Assembly (NCBI GenBank): GCA_028710415.1
Contig: JAQTUE010000004.1
Span: 62,001-126,000, forward strand
Length of the DNA stretch: 64,000 nucleotides
Origin: Paludibacter sp.
GTDB taxonomy: Bacteria > Bacteroidota > Bacteroidia > Bacteroidales > Paludibacteraceae
Reading direction: 5' to 3'
Both the position numbers and the translations under genes were made by a program. The notes below the pieces were generated by a model that saw only the letters and a list, made by a program, of their open reading frames with translations, did no database searches and was not told the DNA's origin. This document shows positions 42,819-53,765 of the stretch, piece by piece; positions within the stretch are counted from its first letter, which is position 1, and every line of letters begins with the position of its first letter.

Positions 42819-44231
42819 TTATAACGAGTTATGAATGTCCTCTGCTACTTTCCGGCCCGAAGCAATAGCCCTTACAACCAGACTTGCACCCATTGCTGCA
42901 TCACCTGTTGCAAAAACCTTACCAATATTACTCTTACTTTCTTTATCAATGGCAATGTTGCCGCGACCATCAAACTGAACACCCAATTCAGTTAATAAAC
43001 CTTCATGAACGGGGTGTATAAATCCAAGAGCCAGGAATACCAGGTCTGCTTTGATCACATCTGTTTTGCCTGTTGGTTTCATGCTCATTCTACCTTTCTC
43101 ATCTTTTGACCATTCAACTTCTTCTACCAACACTTCAGTCAGTTTTCCGTTTTCACCAATAAATTTATTCGTGTTCAGGCTCCATTTTCGAACACAACCT
43201 TCCATATGTGAACTCGAAGTTTTAAGAATATTAGGATAATAGGGCCAAGGTGTATCCGGATTCTTATCTACTGGCGGTTGAGGCATGATTTCAATCTGGG
43301 TTACTTTTGCAGCCCCCTGACGTATGGAAGTTCCCACACAATCTGATCCTGTATCACCTCCGCCAATTACCAGAACATGTTTATTCTTGGCTGAAATGAT
43401 ATCTTTCTCATCTACTTTTTCTCCTATAATCAACTGGTTTTGTTGACTCAGGAAGTCCATAGCGAAATAAACACCTTTCAGTTCACGACCTTCGGGGTTT
43501 ATATCACGTGGATGACCAGCACCAACTGCAATACAAACTGCATCGAAGTTTTGCATAATTTCTTTTCCTGCAATATCTTTTCCAATTTCAGTATTGGTTT
43601 TGAACACGATTCCTTCTTCAATTAGCAATGCTAACCTACGATCGATAATGTTTTTATTCAATTTGAAATTAGGAATTCCATATCGTAACAATCCTCCTAA
43701 CCCGTTATCTTTTTCAAAAACGGTAACATGATGACCTTTACGGTTCAATTGTTGTGCGGCAGCTAATCCGGCAGGTCCTGACCCAATAACAGCAATTTTT
43801 TTGCCGGTACGTGTTTTTGGTGGACGCGCTTTAATCATGCCTTCGATAAATGCGACTTCAGTCACTGCTGCTTCGTTTTCACGAATCGTCACTGCTGCAT
43901 CGTGCAAAGCAAGTACACATGATTTTTCACAAGGAGCAGGGCAAATACGACCAGTAAAATCAGGAAAATTATTTGTTTCGTGTAATACTTCTACACCTTC
44001 TTTCCATTGTCCTTTGTAAATTAAGTCTTGCCATTCCGGCATTTTATTGCCAAGGGGACATGCCCAGTGGCAAAACGGAATTCCACAATCCATGCATCGT
44101 GAGGCCTGAAGTTTTCTGTCTTCACGATTTAATGTCTGTTCTACTTCCCCGAAATCGGAGATCCGTTCGTTTATCGGACGGTAACCTGCTGTTTTGCGGG
44201 GGGTATTTATAAATGCTTTAGGATTTCCCAT
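42819..44231 (-). CDS. gltD: Glutamate synthase small subunit
   Basis: A 470-residue GltD. Its N-terminus carries two Cys clusters for 4Fe-4S centres (CMDCGIPFCHWACP and CPAPCEKSC), then FAD (VIGSGPAGLAAAQQL) and NAD(P)H (VIGGGDTGSDC) dinucleotide folds, ending VFATGDAAMGASLVVRAIASGRKVAEDI. It passes electrons from NAD(P)H to the large subunit. gltB lies 71 bp upstream; they form one unit. Confidence 0.97.
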   Translation of the reverse strand: MGNPKAFINTPRKTAGYRPINERISDFGEVEQTLNREDRKLQASRCMDCGIPFCHWACPLGNKMPEWQDLIYKGQWKEGVEVLHETNNFPDFTGRICPAPCEKSCVLALHDAAVTIRENEAAVTEVAFIEGMIKARPPKTRTGKKIAVIGSGPAGLAAAQQLNRKGHHVTVFEKDNGLGGLLRYGIPNFKLNKNIIDRRLALLIEEGIVFKTNTEIGKDIAGKEIMQNFDAVCIAVGAGHPRDINPEGRELKGVYFAMDFLSQQNQLIIGEKVDEKDIISAKNKHVLVIGGGDTGSDCVGTSIRQGAAKVTQIEIMPQPPVDKNPDTPWPYYPNILKTSSSHMEGCVRKWSLNTNKFIGENGKLTEVLVEEVEWSKDEKGRMSMKPTGKTDVIKADLVFLALGFIHPVHEGLLTELGVQFDGRGNIAIDKESKSNIGKVFATGDAAMGASLVVRAIASGRKVAEDIHNSL

Positions 44232-44302
44232 GATGTTTTATTGTTTTTGTCTTAAAACCTTTGCCAAAGTATAAAACTTTGGCAAAGGTATTTAATTTGT
44301 AA

Positions 44303-47300
44303 TTAATAATCGCGTTCAACCTGAGCAATTTTCTTGTTGATCGCTTCAATTTTTTCTTCCTGCAATACTTTTTTGTATTCAATCGGAACGATTTTCTTGA
44401 ATTTATCAACATATTCGCTCCAATTATCCAAAATCTTCTTTGCAAGTTGGCTTTTTGTGTATTTATAGTGATTGGAAATCAATCCCTGTAATTCTTTTCT
44501 GTCTGCACTGTCTTCGATAAGTGAAAGTTCAACCATCTCCATATTACAGAAGAAATCAAAATTGTCAACTTCATCAAGTACATATGCCACACCACCACTC
44601 ATTCCGGCAGCAAAATTACGCCCGGTTGTTCCAAGAACAACTGTTCGTCCTCCGGTCATATACTCACAACAGTGGTCACCTGCACCTTCAACAACTGCAA
44701 TGGCCCCGGAATTACGTACACAAAAACGTTCACCTACTACTCCGTTTATATAAACTTCACCTGAAGTAGCTCCATATAAAATGGTATTGCCGGCAATAAT
44801 ATTCTCTTCCGGTTTAAAAGTGCTCTCTTTGGGCGCAATAACTACAATTTTACCACCTGAAAGTCCTTTTCCCAAATAATCATTTGCTTCACCTTCAAGT
44901 TGAAAAAAGACCCCTTTGCTAAGGAATGCACCAAAACTTTGTCCGGCTGATCCGTTGAAATAAGCTTTTATGGTATCGTTAGGTAAACCTGCATGGCCGT
45001 AACGTTTTGCGATTTCTCCTGAAAGCATTGCACCAACAGTACGATCCGTATTTTTGATTTTATACCTCATTTCAACCGGCATGCATAAATCGAGTGCTGG
45101 CAATGATTTTTTAATCAGTTGTCTATCCAGTACATTCTCTAATTTATGGTCCTGATCCTTAACATGTCTAAGTGCTGCACCATTACTTTTGGCTGGAGAG
45201 AACATAATCTTTGATAAATCAACCTTTTTTAATTTATCAGTTCCTTCAACTTCTTTTCGTTCAAGCAATTCAGAATGGCCAATAATTTCATCCAGACTGC
45301 GATATCCCATTTGGGCTAAATGTTCACGAACATCCTGGGCAAGGAAATTGAAAAAGTTTACAAGATATTCATATTTACCTGCAAAATGTTGACGTAATGT
45401 TTCATCCTGGGTGGCTACACCAACCGGACAAGTATTCAAGTGACATTTACGCATCATGACACAACCAAGAATTATTAATGCACTGGTTGCAAATCCATAT
45501 TCTTCTGCCCCTAATAAAGCAGCGACTATGATATCATGACCGGTTTTCAATTGACCATCAGTTTGTAAACGTACCTGGCCGCGAAGATTATTCAATACCA
45601 GTGTTTGTTGAGTTTCAGCCAGTCCAATTTCGACAGGTAAACCTGCATGTTTAATAGAACTTGAAGGGCTTGCACCTGTACCACCTTCAGCACCACTGAT
45701 TAAAATCAGATCTGCCTTTGCCTTTGCAACTCCTGCTGCAATGGTTCCAACACCCGTTTCAGATACCAGCTTAACGCTTATGGTTGCCGAAGGGTTGATG
45801 TTTTTCAAATCGTAGATAAGTTGTGCCAAATCTTCAATAGAATAAATATCATGATGGGGTGGGGGTGAAATAAGTGAAATTCCCGGTATTGAGTGACGGG
45901 TCTTTGCAATTATTTTATCCACTTTATACCCTGGTAATTGACCTCCTTCACCAGGCTTTGCACCCTGGGCTATTTTAATCTGAAGTTCATCAGCATTGAC
46001 AAGATATTCAGCAGTAACACCAAATCTACCGGATGCCACCTGTTTGATAGCACTGCGGGTACTTAATCCATCTTCACGTTTTTTATATCGTTCAGGGTCT
46101 TCGCCTCCTTCACCGGTATTACTTCTTCCACCTAAAATGTTCATGGCGATTGCCATGGCTTCATGAGCATCACGGCTAATGGAACCGTAGGACATTGCAC
46201 CCGTTACAAAACGTTTGGTGATTTTCTCAATAGGTTCTACTTCGCTGATATCAATAGGATTATGTTTGTAATCCATCATGTCACGAATAAATATAGGTGT
46301 TGGCTTTTCGTCAACAGTTTTTGTGTATTCTTTATACTTTTCGTAATTATTAGTCTTTGTTGCTATTTGAAGTCGTGCAATTGATTCCGGATTCCAGGCA
46401 TGTTCTTCACCATCACGTCTGTAAGAATACAGTCCAAGATTTTTTAATTGTGAAGGATCACTTCCTTCTAATGGATGAAAAGCTTCCCCGAAAGGTTTCA
46501 GGACTTCATTTGCTACGTCTTCTATGTCGATGCCTTCGATTGCCGAAGATATTCCTTTGAAATATTTATCCAGGAATGAAGAAGAAATACCTATTGCTTC
46601 AAAAATATGTGCTCCACGATAACTTCGTAAGGTAGAATTACCCATTTTTGAAAGAACCTTTAATAAGCCTTTGTTTACAGCTTTTATATAGTGTAATTTA
46701 GCTGTGGCAAAATCCATTTGTATGTCTCCGGATTTGGTTTTTTCATTTATAATGGCAAAAACCATGTACGGATTTATGGCATTGGCTCCAAAACCAAACA
46801 GCAATGCAAAATGCATTACTTCACGTGGTTCTGCAGTTTCCACGACAATATCAATCTGCATTCTCTTCCTTTTTTGAACCAGATACAGATGTACTGCTGA
46901 TACCGCAAGTAATGATGGGATTGGTGCATGGGTTGCATCAACTCCGCGGTCACTCAATACAATATAGTTTTTACCATCATCAACAGCTTTTTCAACCGAT
47001 AAACAAAGTTCGTGGATTGCATTTTCTAATCCTTTTGAACCCGATTTAGGATCAAAAAGCATAGGTAAAGATATCGTTGAGAAACCTTTATATTCTAAAT
47101 TTAATAAAATGTCAAATTGTGTATTAGTAAGAACCGGGCTTTTAAGCTTAACCATCTTACAAATTTCATTTGCAGGTTCCAGCAAATTCTGGTGTAAAGA
47201 ACCAACATAACCCGTTAATGACATAACCAACTCTTCACGAATCGGGTCAATCGGAGGATTCGTTACCTGGGCAAATTGTTGACGGAAATAATTGAACAAA

Positions 47301-48829
47301 CGTTGAGGCTTATCTGAGAATACAGATAAAGCGGCATCATTCCCCATCGAGGATGTTGGTTCATACCCATCATTAGCCATTGGCAGAATTAATCGTTCTA
47401 CATCTTCCTTTGAATATCCAAAAGCGTTCAAAAGTGTTTGGTAATTATTCAGGTCGTTTTTAACGCTTCTCCCGGATGTAATATTATCCAGATTAATGCA
47501 GTTTTTATTTAACCATTCACGATAAGGAAATGCTTTAGCAAGACCTTCTTTTAATTCGTGATCATAATAAATCTGACCTAATTCGGTGTCGATCATGATC
47601 ATCTTACCGGGTTTCAATCTTCCTTTGGCTTTGATCCTTGAAGGTTCAAATTCGATGGTGCCGGTTTCAGATGCAATCACCATTAAATCATCATGAGTTA
47701 CCAGATAACGTGCCGGACGTAAGCCATTTCGGTCTAGCATGCCGCCTGCATACCTGCCATCACTGAATAATAGGGTAGCCGGACCATCCCAAGGTTCCAT
47801 GAAAGTACTGTGATATTCATAGAATGCCCTTAAATTATCAGAGATTGGATTTTTTGCATTCCAGCTTTCAGGAACTAACATTGCCATGGCATGTGGTAAA
47901 CTTTTTCCTGACATTACCAGGAATTCAAGCACATTATCCAGAGTAGCACTGTCGCTCATTCCCGGCTGACAAATCGGGTATAATTCATTTAAATTACCTA
48001 ATTGGTCGGATTTCAGCACACTTTCGCGTGACTCCATCCATTGACGGTTACCACGGATTGTATTTATTTCCCCGTTATGACCTAACATACGGAAAGGTTG
48101 AGCCAAATCCCAGGTTGGAAATGTATTTGTACTGAACCTTGAATGAACTAAGGCAATCCCACTGGTGAAATTAGAGTTTGATAAGTCAGGGAAATATTCA
48201 CGTAATTGAAGTGACGTTAGCATCCCTTTGTAAATCATTTGTTTTGTCGAAAGACTTACAATATAGAAACTACGATCTTTCGCAATATTTGATTTAAGAA
48301 TGCCTTTTTCAATCTTTTTACGGACTATGTAAAGTTTACGCTCAAGTTCTTCCTGTGAAGAACTTCCGGTTATGAAAATTTGCTTTATGTTTGGTTCGTT
48401 TGAGGCAGATATTTCTCCTAATATATCACTATTTACAGGAACATCACGGATGGAAAGAAGTGTAAGGCCTTCTTTTGTGACGTTTTCTTTAATGACATCA
48501 ATGCAAAGTTCTGCTGTTTTGTGGTCTTTAGGTAGGAAAACTAAGCCTGTTCCATATTTTCCTTTTTCAGGAACGGGTATTCCCTGCAGCAGGATGAATT
48601 CGTGAGGTATTTGTACTAAAATTCCGGCACCATCACCGGTTTTATTATCGGCACTCTCGGCTCCACGATGTACCATGTTTTCGAGAACCTGCAATCCGTT
48701 TTCTACAATTTCATGGGATTTTTCTCCATGAAGATTTAATATCAAGCCGACACCACAGGCGTCATGCTCGTTTTGGGGTGAATAGAGCGATTTCTGGTCA
48801 TATTCATCAGTTACTTTGGGGATTGTCAT
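44303..48829 (-). CDS. gltB: Glutamate synthase large subunit
   Basis: A 1508-residue GltB. After a short propeptide, HDACGVG supplies the nucleophile Cys of the glutaminase domain. The central FMN/synthase domain has the 3Fe-4S cluster segment CVMMRKCHLNTCPVGVATQ and GAEGGTGASP, and the C-terminal beta-helix follows (GGRTVVLG, GMSGGVAYV). With GltD it converts glutamine plus 2-oxoglutarate to two glutamates, closing the GS-GOGAT cycle with the GSIII encoded directly upstream. Confidence 0.97.
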   Translation of the reverse strand: MTIPKVTDEYDQKSLYSPQNEHDACGVGLILNLHGEKSHEIVENGLQVLENMVHRGAESADNKTGDGAGILVQIPHEFILLQGIPVPEKGKYGTGLVFLPKDHKTAELCIDVIKENVTKEGLTLLSIRDVPVNSDILGEISASNEPNIKQIFITGSSSQEELERKLYIVRKKIEKGILKSNIAKDRSFYIVSLSTKQMIYKGMLTSLQLREYFPDLSNSNFTSGIALVHSRFSTNTFPTWDLAQPFRMLGHNGEINTIRGNRQWMESRESVLKSDQLGNLNELYPICQPGMSDSATLDNVLEFLVMSGKSLPHAMAMLVPESWNAKNPISDNLRAFYEYHSTFMEPWDGPATLLFSDGRYAGGMLDRNGLRPARYLVTHDDLMVIASETGTIEFEPSRIKAKGRLKPGKMIMIDTELGQIYYDHELKEGLAKAFPYREWLNKNCINLDNITSGRSVKNDLNNYQTLLNAFGYSKEDVERLILPMANDGYEPTSSMGNDAALSVFSDKPQRLFNYFRQQFAQVTNPPIDPIREELVMSLTGYVGSLHQNLLEPANEICKMVKLKSPVLTNTQFDILLNLEYKGFSTISLPMLFDPKSGSKGLENAIHELCLSVEKAVDDGKNYIVLSDRGVDATHAPIPSLLAVSAVHLYLVQKRKRMQIDIVVETAEPREVMHFALLFGFGANAINPYMVFAIINEKTKSGDIQMDFATAKLHYIKAVNKGLLKVLSKMGNSTLRSYRGAHIFEAIGISSSFLDKYFKGISSAIEGIDIEDVANEVLKPFGEAFHPLEGSDPSQLKNLGLYSYRRDGEEHAWNPESIARLQIATKTNNYEKYKEYTKTVDEKPTPIFIRDMMDYKHNPIDISEVEPIEKITKRFVTGAMSYGSISRDAHEAMAIAMNILGGRSNTGEGGEDPERYKKREDGLSTRSAIKQVASGRFGVTAEYLVNADELQIKIAQGAKPGEGGQLPGYKVDKIIAKTRHSIPGISLISPPPHHDIYSIEDLAQLIYDLKNINPSATISVKLVSETGVGTIAAGVAKAKADLILISGAEGGTGASPSSSIKHAGLPVEIGLAETQQTLVLNNLRGQVRLQTDGQLKTGHDIIVAALLGAEEYGFATSALIILGCVMMRKCHLNTCPVGVATQDETLRQHFAGKYEYLVNFFNFLAQDVREHLAQMGYRSLDEIIGHSELLERKEVEGTDKLKKVDLSKIMFSPAKSNGAALRHVKDQDHKLENVLDRQLIKKSLPALDLCMPVEMRYKIKNTDRTVGAMLSGEIAKRYGHAGLPNDTIKAYFNGSAGQSFGAFLSKGVFFQLEGEANDYLGKGLSGGKIVVIAPKESTFKPEENIIAGNTILYGATSGEVYINGVVGERFCVRNSGAIAVVEGAGDHCCEYMTGGRTVVLGTTGRNFAAGMSGGVAYVLDEVDNFDFFCNMEMVELSLIEDSADRKELQGLISNHYKYTKSQLAKKILDNWSEYVDKFKKIVPIEYKKVLQEEKIEAINKKIAQVERDY

Positions 48830-48911
48830 AACGTCTTATCTTTTTTATACGCTTAAAAACTGTTACTATCAGCTGTTTTTTCGTGTTTATTTGTTCTATT
48901 GTTATTTTGAA

Positions 48912-48945
48912 AATAGTGGGAAAACCCTAAGGTTTTCCCACTATT
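48912..48945 (-). terminator. Terminator of glnN
   Basis: AATAGTGGGAAAACC pairs perfectly with GGTTTTCCCACTATT around CTAA. It follows glnN and comes before gltB, so the two are separate transcripts, at least partly. Confidence 0.8.
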
Positions 48946-48978
48946 CTAAATTATGAAAGTTGGTGTAAAACCTTTGTT

Positions 48979-51177
48979 TTAACGAATGAATAGTAATTCT
49001 CTGTACTTAGGAAGTGTCCACATTTCATCGTCTACAATCATTTCCAGTTTATCAGCATGGTAACGGATTACATCAAAATATGGTAAGACGTCATCATGGT
49101 AAGACAATGCTTTTTCATATTCGCTGTCGATTTTATTCGCAATCTTACGAGCTTCAACCATTGAATCTACATTTGATTTGATAGCAATAATATGATCTGC
49201 AATTTCTTCAATTAGTTCGGAATCCAGATTCGATAATTTCTCTGCTTTTTCAGCTGAATAAACAGCTTTAATTTTATATACATTATCTAAAAGGAATGAT
49301 TGGTAACGAGTCGCAACCGGAATAATATGGTTGAGAGCCAGATCACCTAACACACGTCCTTCAATTTGAATCTTTTTGATATATGTTTCCCATTTAACTT
49401 CGTTTCTTGCATGAAGTTCAACAGATGTCATTACGTTTGTAATTTTAAATAACTCAATACTTGCTTTTGAAGTATAGGCTTTCATGATTTTTGGAACGCT
49501 TGTTTCGCAATCCAGGCCGCGTTCTGCAGCTTCCAGCTTCCATTCATCGCTATAACCGTTTCCATCAAAACGAATTGCTTTTGACGATTTGATATATGAT
49601 TTGATTACATCAAAGATTGCTTTTTCTTTTGAAGTACCGGCAGCGATTTTTGAATCCACCTCAGCTTTAAATTCTGTTAATTGAGCGGCTACTGCAGCAT
49701 TCAATGTTGCCATGGCTGATGAACAGTTAGCTGATGAACCTACAGCACGGAATTCAAAACGATTACCTGTAAAGGCAAAAGGTGACGTACGGTTGCGATC
49801 GGTGTTATCTAAGAAAACTTCAGGGATATGGGTAATTCCTAAACTTAATGTTTTTTTAGCTCCAACAACAATAGCTTCTTCGCTTGAACTTTTTTCTAAT
49901 TTATCAAGAATAGCTGTCAATTGTGTTCCTAAGAATACGGATACAATTGCAGGAGGTGCTTCGTTTGCTCCTAAACGGTGAGCGTTTTGGGCAGTCATGA
50001 TGGATGCTTTTAATAGAGCATTGTGTTTGTAAACAGCCTGCAGGATAGTTACTAAGAAAGTTACAAATTGCAGGTTTTCTTCTGGAGTTTTTCCCGGAGT
50101 TAATAATCCAACACCTGTATCCGTTCCCAATGACCAGTTGTTATGTTTTCCTGAACCGTTAATTCCGGCGAAAGGTTTTTCATGTAGCAACAAGCGGAAG
50201 CCGTGGCGACGTGCTGTTTTCTTCATGATAGACATCATCAACAAGTTTTGGTCAACCGATAAATTTGTTTCACCAAATATCGGAGCTAACTCAAATTGAT
50301 TAGGTGCTACTTCGTTGTGACGTGTTTTTGCAGGAATTCCGTATTTGTATGCTTCAAACTCGATATCTTTCATATAAGCAGCTACACGACTTGGAACTGA
50401 TCCAAAATAATGATCGTCCAATTGTTGATTCTTTGCAGATTCATGGCCTAATAATGTACGCCCTGTTAACAATAAGTCTGGACGTGTTGCATACAAACCT
50501 TCATCAACTAAGAAATATTCCTGTTCCCAACCTAAAAAGGAGACTACCTTTTTTACACTTGGGTCAAACATCTGGCAAACAGCTGTGGCAGCTTTATCTA
50601 CTGCACTTAACGCTTTCAATAATGGAGCCTTTAAATCCAGGGATTCTCCAGTGTAAGAAATGAAAATTGTAGGGATTACTAATGTGTCATCAACGACAAA
50701 TGCAGGTGAAGATGGATCCCATGCAGTATATCCACGAGCCTCATACGTACTGCGGATTCCTCCACTTGGAAAAGATGATGCATCTGGTTCTTGTTGGGCA
50801 AGAAGTTTCCCTGAAAAATCTTCAATAATTGTTTCTCCTGGTGCTCCGCCTACATAGTCAATAAATGAGTCATGTTTCTCAGCAGTACTGTCTGTTAGGG
50901 GTTGAAACCAGTGTGTGTAATGAGTTGCCCCTAATTCCATAGCCCACATTCTCATACCGGCAGCTACATCATTCGCAATATCCAGGTTTAGAGTTGCTCC
51001 CTTGTCAATCACGTTTTTAAGTGATTTCAACGTGTCTTTCGACAGGTATTTCGCCATGGTTGCGCGATTGAAAACATATTTTCCGTAATAATCGGATGTA
51101 AACTTAGAGGGTGCTGTAACTTCCAGTGCTTTTTTCTTAAAAGCTTCTTCTACTGCTTTAAATCTCAATGATGACAT
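48979..51177 (-). CDS. glnN: Glutamine synthetase type III
   Basis: A 732-residue GSIII, the large dodecameric type common in Bacteroidota. Visible blocks: FPSGGIRSTYEARGYTAWDPSSPAF, SFLGWEQEYFLVD, KTRHNEVAPNQFELAPIFGETN, LLHEKPFAGINGSGKHNNWSLGT, and NRTSPFAFTGNRFEFRAVGSSANCS. It joins ammonium to glutamate with ATP. It sits between the amt/PII pairs and gltBD. Upstream, a CAAAAATA (minus-strand TATTTTTG) box at 51258-51265 may be its -7 element, although no TTG is well placed. Confidence 0.97.
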   Translation of the reverse strand: MSSLRFKAVEEAFKKKALEVTAPSKFTSDYYGKYVFNRATMAKYLSKDTLKSLKNVIDKGATLNLDIANDVAAGMRMWAMELGATHYTHWFQPLTDSTAEKHDSFIDYVGGAPGETIIEDFSGKLLAQQEPDASSFPSGGIRSTYEARGYTAWDPSSPAFVVDDTLVIPTIFISYTGESLDLKAPLLKALSAVDKAATAVCQMFDPSVKKVVSFLGWEQEYFLVDEGLYATRPDLLLTGRTLLGHESAKNQQLDDHYFGSVPSRVAAYMKDIEFEAYKYGIPAKTRHNEVAPNQFELAPIFGETNLSVDQNLLMMSIMKKTARRHGFRLLLHEKPFAGINGSGKHNNWSLGTDTGVGLLTPGKTPEENLQFVTFLVTILQAVYKHNALLKASIMTAQNAHRLGANEAPPAIVSVFLGTQLTAILDKLEKSSSEEAIVVGAKKTLSLGITHIPEVFLDNTDRNRTSPFAFTGNRFEFRAVGSSANCSSAMATLNAAVAAQLTEFKAEVDSKIAAGTSKEKAIFDVIKSYIKSSKAIRFDGNGYSDEWKLEAAERGLDCETSVPKIMKAYTSKASIELFKITNVMTSVELHARNEVKWETYIKKIQIEGRVLGDLALNHIIPVATRYQSFLLDNVYKIKAVYSAEKAEKLSNLDSELIEEIADHIIAIKSNVDSMVEARKIANKIDSEYEKALSYHDDVLPYFDVIRYHADKLEMIVDDEMWTLPKYRELLFIR

Positions 51178-51615
51178 AATTATATTTTTTGAGGGTTGAT
51201 TTTATTCGAAATTTTGAATATTTAGTCGTTTTCTGTCGTAATGCTACTAAAACAATGCAAAAATAATAAAAATGATAGTTTAATCACTATATTTTATTCT
51301 CTTTGTAAAAAAAAAGATTGTTGTATTTTAAATTGAAACAAATACGCCTTGAAAAGTTTCATATTGAAACTAAACAGAGTGAATTATCCACAATATGTTT
51401 TTAAACATAAAAATAATATATCTTATCTGATGTCAATAATAATTACCTTGATTAATCACAAAGATACTCAAAAATATTGTGTGAACGATCATTTTTAAGC
51501 ATTTCAATAAAATGATTCAGTAACTTTTGCTAAAAGTGCTCGAAATCAAAAAATGTATGAATTGACTTACAAAATGACACTCTTTAAATGGAAAGTGCTC
51601 TGTAATGTCATTATG
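51178..51615. other. Intergenic region between amt copy 1 and glnN
   Basis: AT-rich, no gene. Holds the possible glnN -7 box (51258-51265, TATTTTTG on the minus strand). Confidence 0.5.
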
Positions 51616-52986
51616 TTAATCAAAATTATTGTAGGCAGTTTCCCCGTGCTGTGACTCATCCAGTCCCATTGCTTCGTGTTTGTCGGTTGCGCGTATGCCA
51701 ATTAGCTTTTCAGTCAGCTTAAAGAGTATAAAAGTGCCGATTCCCGAATAAATTATGGTGGCAATAACTGCTATGAACTGAACTAAAAGTTGTTTATAAT
51801 TTCCATAGATGGCTCCGCTATAGGCCGATTGAATAAGAGGCGAGGCTAATACTCCGGTCAAAAGGGCTCCCAGGATTCCACCTATGCCATGAACTCCAAA
51901 GGCATCCAATGAATCATCATACCCCAATTTTGGTTTTATATAAGCCACCATGCAAAAGCAAACAATCGATACGATGATTCCAATAATTATCGCTCCCGAA
52001 ATTCCAACAAACCCCGCAGCAGGGGTAATCGCTGCTAATCCGGCAACAGCTCCGGTACTTATACCAATCACCGTCGGTCTTTTGTCTATAATCCAATCCA
52101 GCAAGACCCATGTTAAGGCTGCAACCGATCCGGCAATATGGGTTACAAGCATGGCATTTGCAGCTAATCCATCTGCTGCTAAACCACTTCCGGCATTGAA
52201 TCCAAACCAACCGACCCAAAGAAGACCTGCACCCATAACTACGTAAGTTATGTTGTGAGGGGGTATAGCATGTCTTTTATAATCACGACGTTTTCCAAGC
52301 ATGACAGCAGTTACGATAGCTGCAATTCCGGCATTTACATGGACAACAATTCCACCTGCAAAGTCTAATGCACCCATTTTATATAACCAGCCATCGGTTG
52401 ACCAAACCCAGTGTGTTACCGGATTATAAACAAAAAATGCCCATAGTATGGTAAACACAAAAAAGCCTTTAAAGTTTATGCGTTCGGCAAATGCACCAAC
52501 TATTAAAGCGGGTGTGATTACAGCAAACATACATTGGTACATTATGAAAAAGAGATGAGGAATAGTACCAACTGCTTTGTCATCAAGCCCTATTTGAGAA
52601 TGGGATATAAAATAAGGGCTTAAATCACTTATTTTTATATTATTTAAAAATGCCCAGTCAAAACCTCCAATATAAGGTGCCAAAAAACCTTTTGTACTCC
52701 CAAAAGATAGGCTGTAACCACAAATTACCCATTCGATACTGATTGCTGCCGTGATAATAAAACACTGCATAAAAACATTCAGTACATTTTTGCGACGTAC
52801 TAGTCCTCCGTAAAATAATGCCAGTCCCGGTAAGGTCATTAACAAAACAAAAGCAGTTGCAACAATCATCCATGCTGTGTCTCCTGTGTTTATAGTTGGG
52901 GCAACGGCAGGGGTGCCAGGTTGTGCCAGTAATGTCGGAATAGAGAACAGGGATAAAAAAGATGTCAGTATGATATTTCTTTTCAT
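51616..52986 (-). CDS. amt: Ammonium transporter, copy 1
   Basis: A 456-residue Amt with a cleavable signal peptide (to about residue 21), so the N-terminus is outside, and 11 membrane helices. DFAGGIVVHVNAG and FGVHGIGGILGALLTG hold the twin pore His residues; GLALFYGGLVRRKNVLN and PHNITYVVMGAGLLWVGWFGFNAGSG are also typical. By eye nearly nine residues in ten match copy 2. It follows a PII gene by 35 bp, so PII is expected to gate this channel. C-terminus HGETAYNNFD. Confidence 0.95.
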   Translation of the reverse strand: MKRNIILTSFLSLFSIPTLLAQPGTPAVAPTINTGDTAWMIVATAFVLLMTLPGLALFYGGLVRRKNVLNVFMQCFIITAAISIEWVICGYSLSFGSTKGFLAPYIGGFDWAFLNNIKISDLSPYFISHSQIGLDDKAVGTIPHLFFIMYQCMFAVITPALIVGAFAERINFKGFFVFTILWAFFVYNPVTHWVWSTDGWLYKMGALDFAGGIVVHVNAGIAAIVTAVMLGKRRDYKRHAIPPHNITYVVMGAGLLWVGWFGFNAGSGLAADGLAANAMLVTHIAGSVAALTWVLLDWIIDKRPTVIGISTGAVAGLAAITPAAGFVGISGAIIIGIIVSIVCFCMVAYIKPKLGYDDSLDAFGVHGIGGILGALLTGVLASPLIQSAYSGAIYGNYKQLLVQFIAVIATIIYSGIGTFILFKLTEKLIGIRATDKHEAMGLDESQHGETAYNNFD

Positions 52987-53021
52987 TCTAAATTGATCTA
53001 ATCTTATGAATTAATATTTTA

Positions 53022-53369
53022 TTACTCCTTATTAAATAATGCTTCAGGTCCTGATTCCCGGGTCCTGATTCTTACAGTATCCTGTATGTCGTAAATAAAT
53101 ATTTTTCCATCTCCTGTTTCACCTGTCCAGGCGGAGTCCAGGATTGCATCAAGTGTTTTATCCAAATTAATATCCCTCACCACAATCGAAATCATTCGTC
53201 GATGAATATAGTTTGATTGGAATACCTGTCCCCTGACAATTTGTTCTTCGGTAGATTTTCCTAATCCTGTAATATCCCAATACGAAAACCATTCAATTCC
53301 TGCTTCGTATAAAGCGTTTTTTACATCCTCAAATTTTGATTTTCGGATGATTGCTTCAAGTTTTTTCAT
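53022..53369 (-). CDS. glnK: PII signal-transduction protein, copy 1
   Basis: A 115-residue PII trimer subunit. KKLEAIIRKSKFEDVKNAL opens the fold and TGETGDGKIFIYDIQDTVRIRTRESG is the B-loop/C-loop region that binds ATP/ADP. The T-loop is IVRGQVFQSNYIHRR: at the place of the uridylylated Tyr51 of E. coli there is Phe, and the usual Gln39 is not found. So nitrogen signalling here probably does not use uridylylation at that site. Lies 35 bp before amt copy 1. Only six residues differ from copy 2. Confidence 0.93.
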   Translation of the reverse strand: MKKLEAIIRKSKFEDVKNALYEAGIEWFSYWDITGLGKSTEEQIVRGQVFQSNYIHRRMISIVVRDINLDKTLDAILDSAWTGETGDGKIFIYDIQDTVRIRTRESGPEALFNKE

Positions 53370-53489
53370 TCAGATTTTTTAGTTTTATTGTTTGTTTTGA
53401 GTAATTCTGTTGAAATCATATTAATTGCCTTGATTTCAAATTGAAATATAATGTGGTTCTTTAGTTCTGATTTTTATAAAATTTGGGTG

Positions 53490-53519
53490 CAAAAGTATGT
53501 GTTTTTAATCATAAATCAA
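53490..53519 (-). promoter_or_regulatory. Promoter of PII-amt copy 1
   Basis: Minus strand: TTG (53517-53519), 19 nt, TACTTTTG (53490-53497). It fits the Bacteroidota consensus and leaves a leader of about 110 nt before the PII start. Confidence 0.65.
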
Positions 53520-53732
53520 TATAAAATGCATATAATAAATTTATTTCAGGTAACTAAATGATATAAATACCAGATAGACAATGCCAAAATATTTATTTAT
53601 TTTAGAAATCAATGACAGAAATGTTTTCTCTTTGTTGTGACAAATAATGGAATTTTGCTTAAGTATTCACTTGTAATTGTAATTTTTTATTTTGTCCTTC
53701 TATGTCCTATTGCCTTTGATTTAATAAAATAA

Positions 53733-53765
53733 AAGCAGCCTATTTCGTGTTGAAATAGGCTGCTT
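53733..53765 (-). terminator. Terminator of PII-amt copy 2
   Basis: AAGCAGCCTATTTC pairs perfectly with GAAATAGGCTGCTT around 5 nt. Confidence 0.8.

Noticed and set aside
45189..48605. Several 60-90 codon frames opposite gltB
   Set aside because: They are antisense shadows of the strongly conserved gltB and have no signals of their own.
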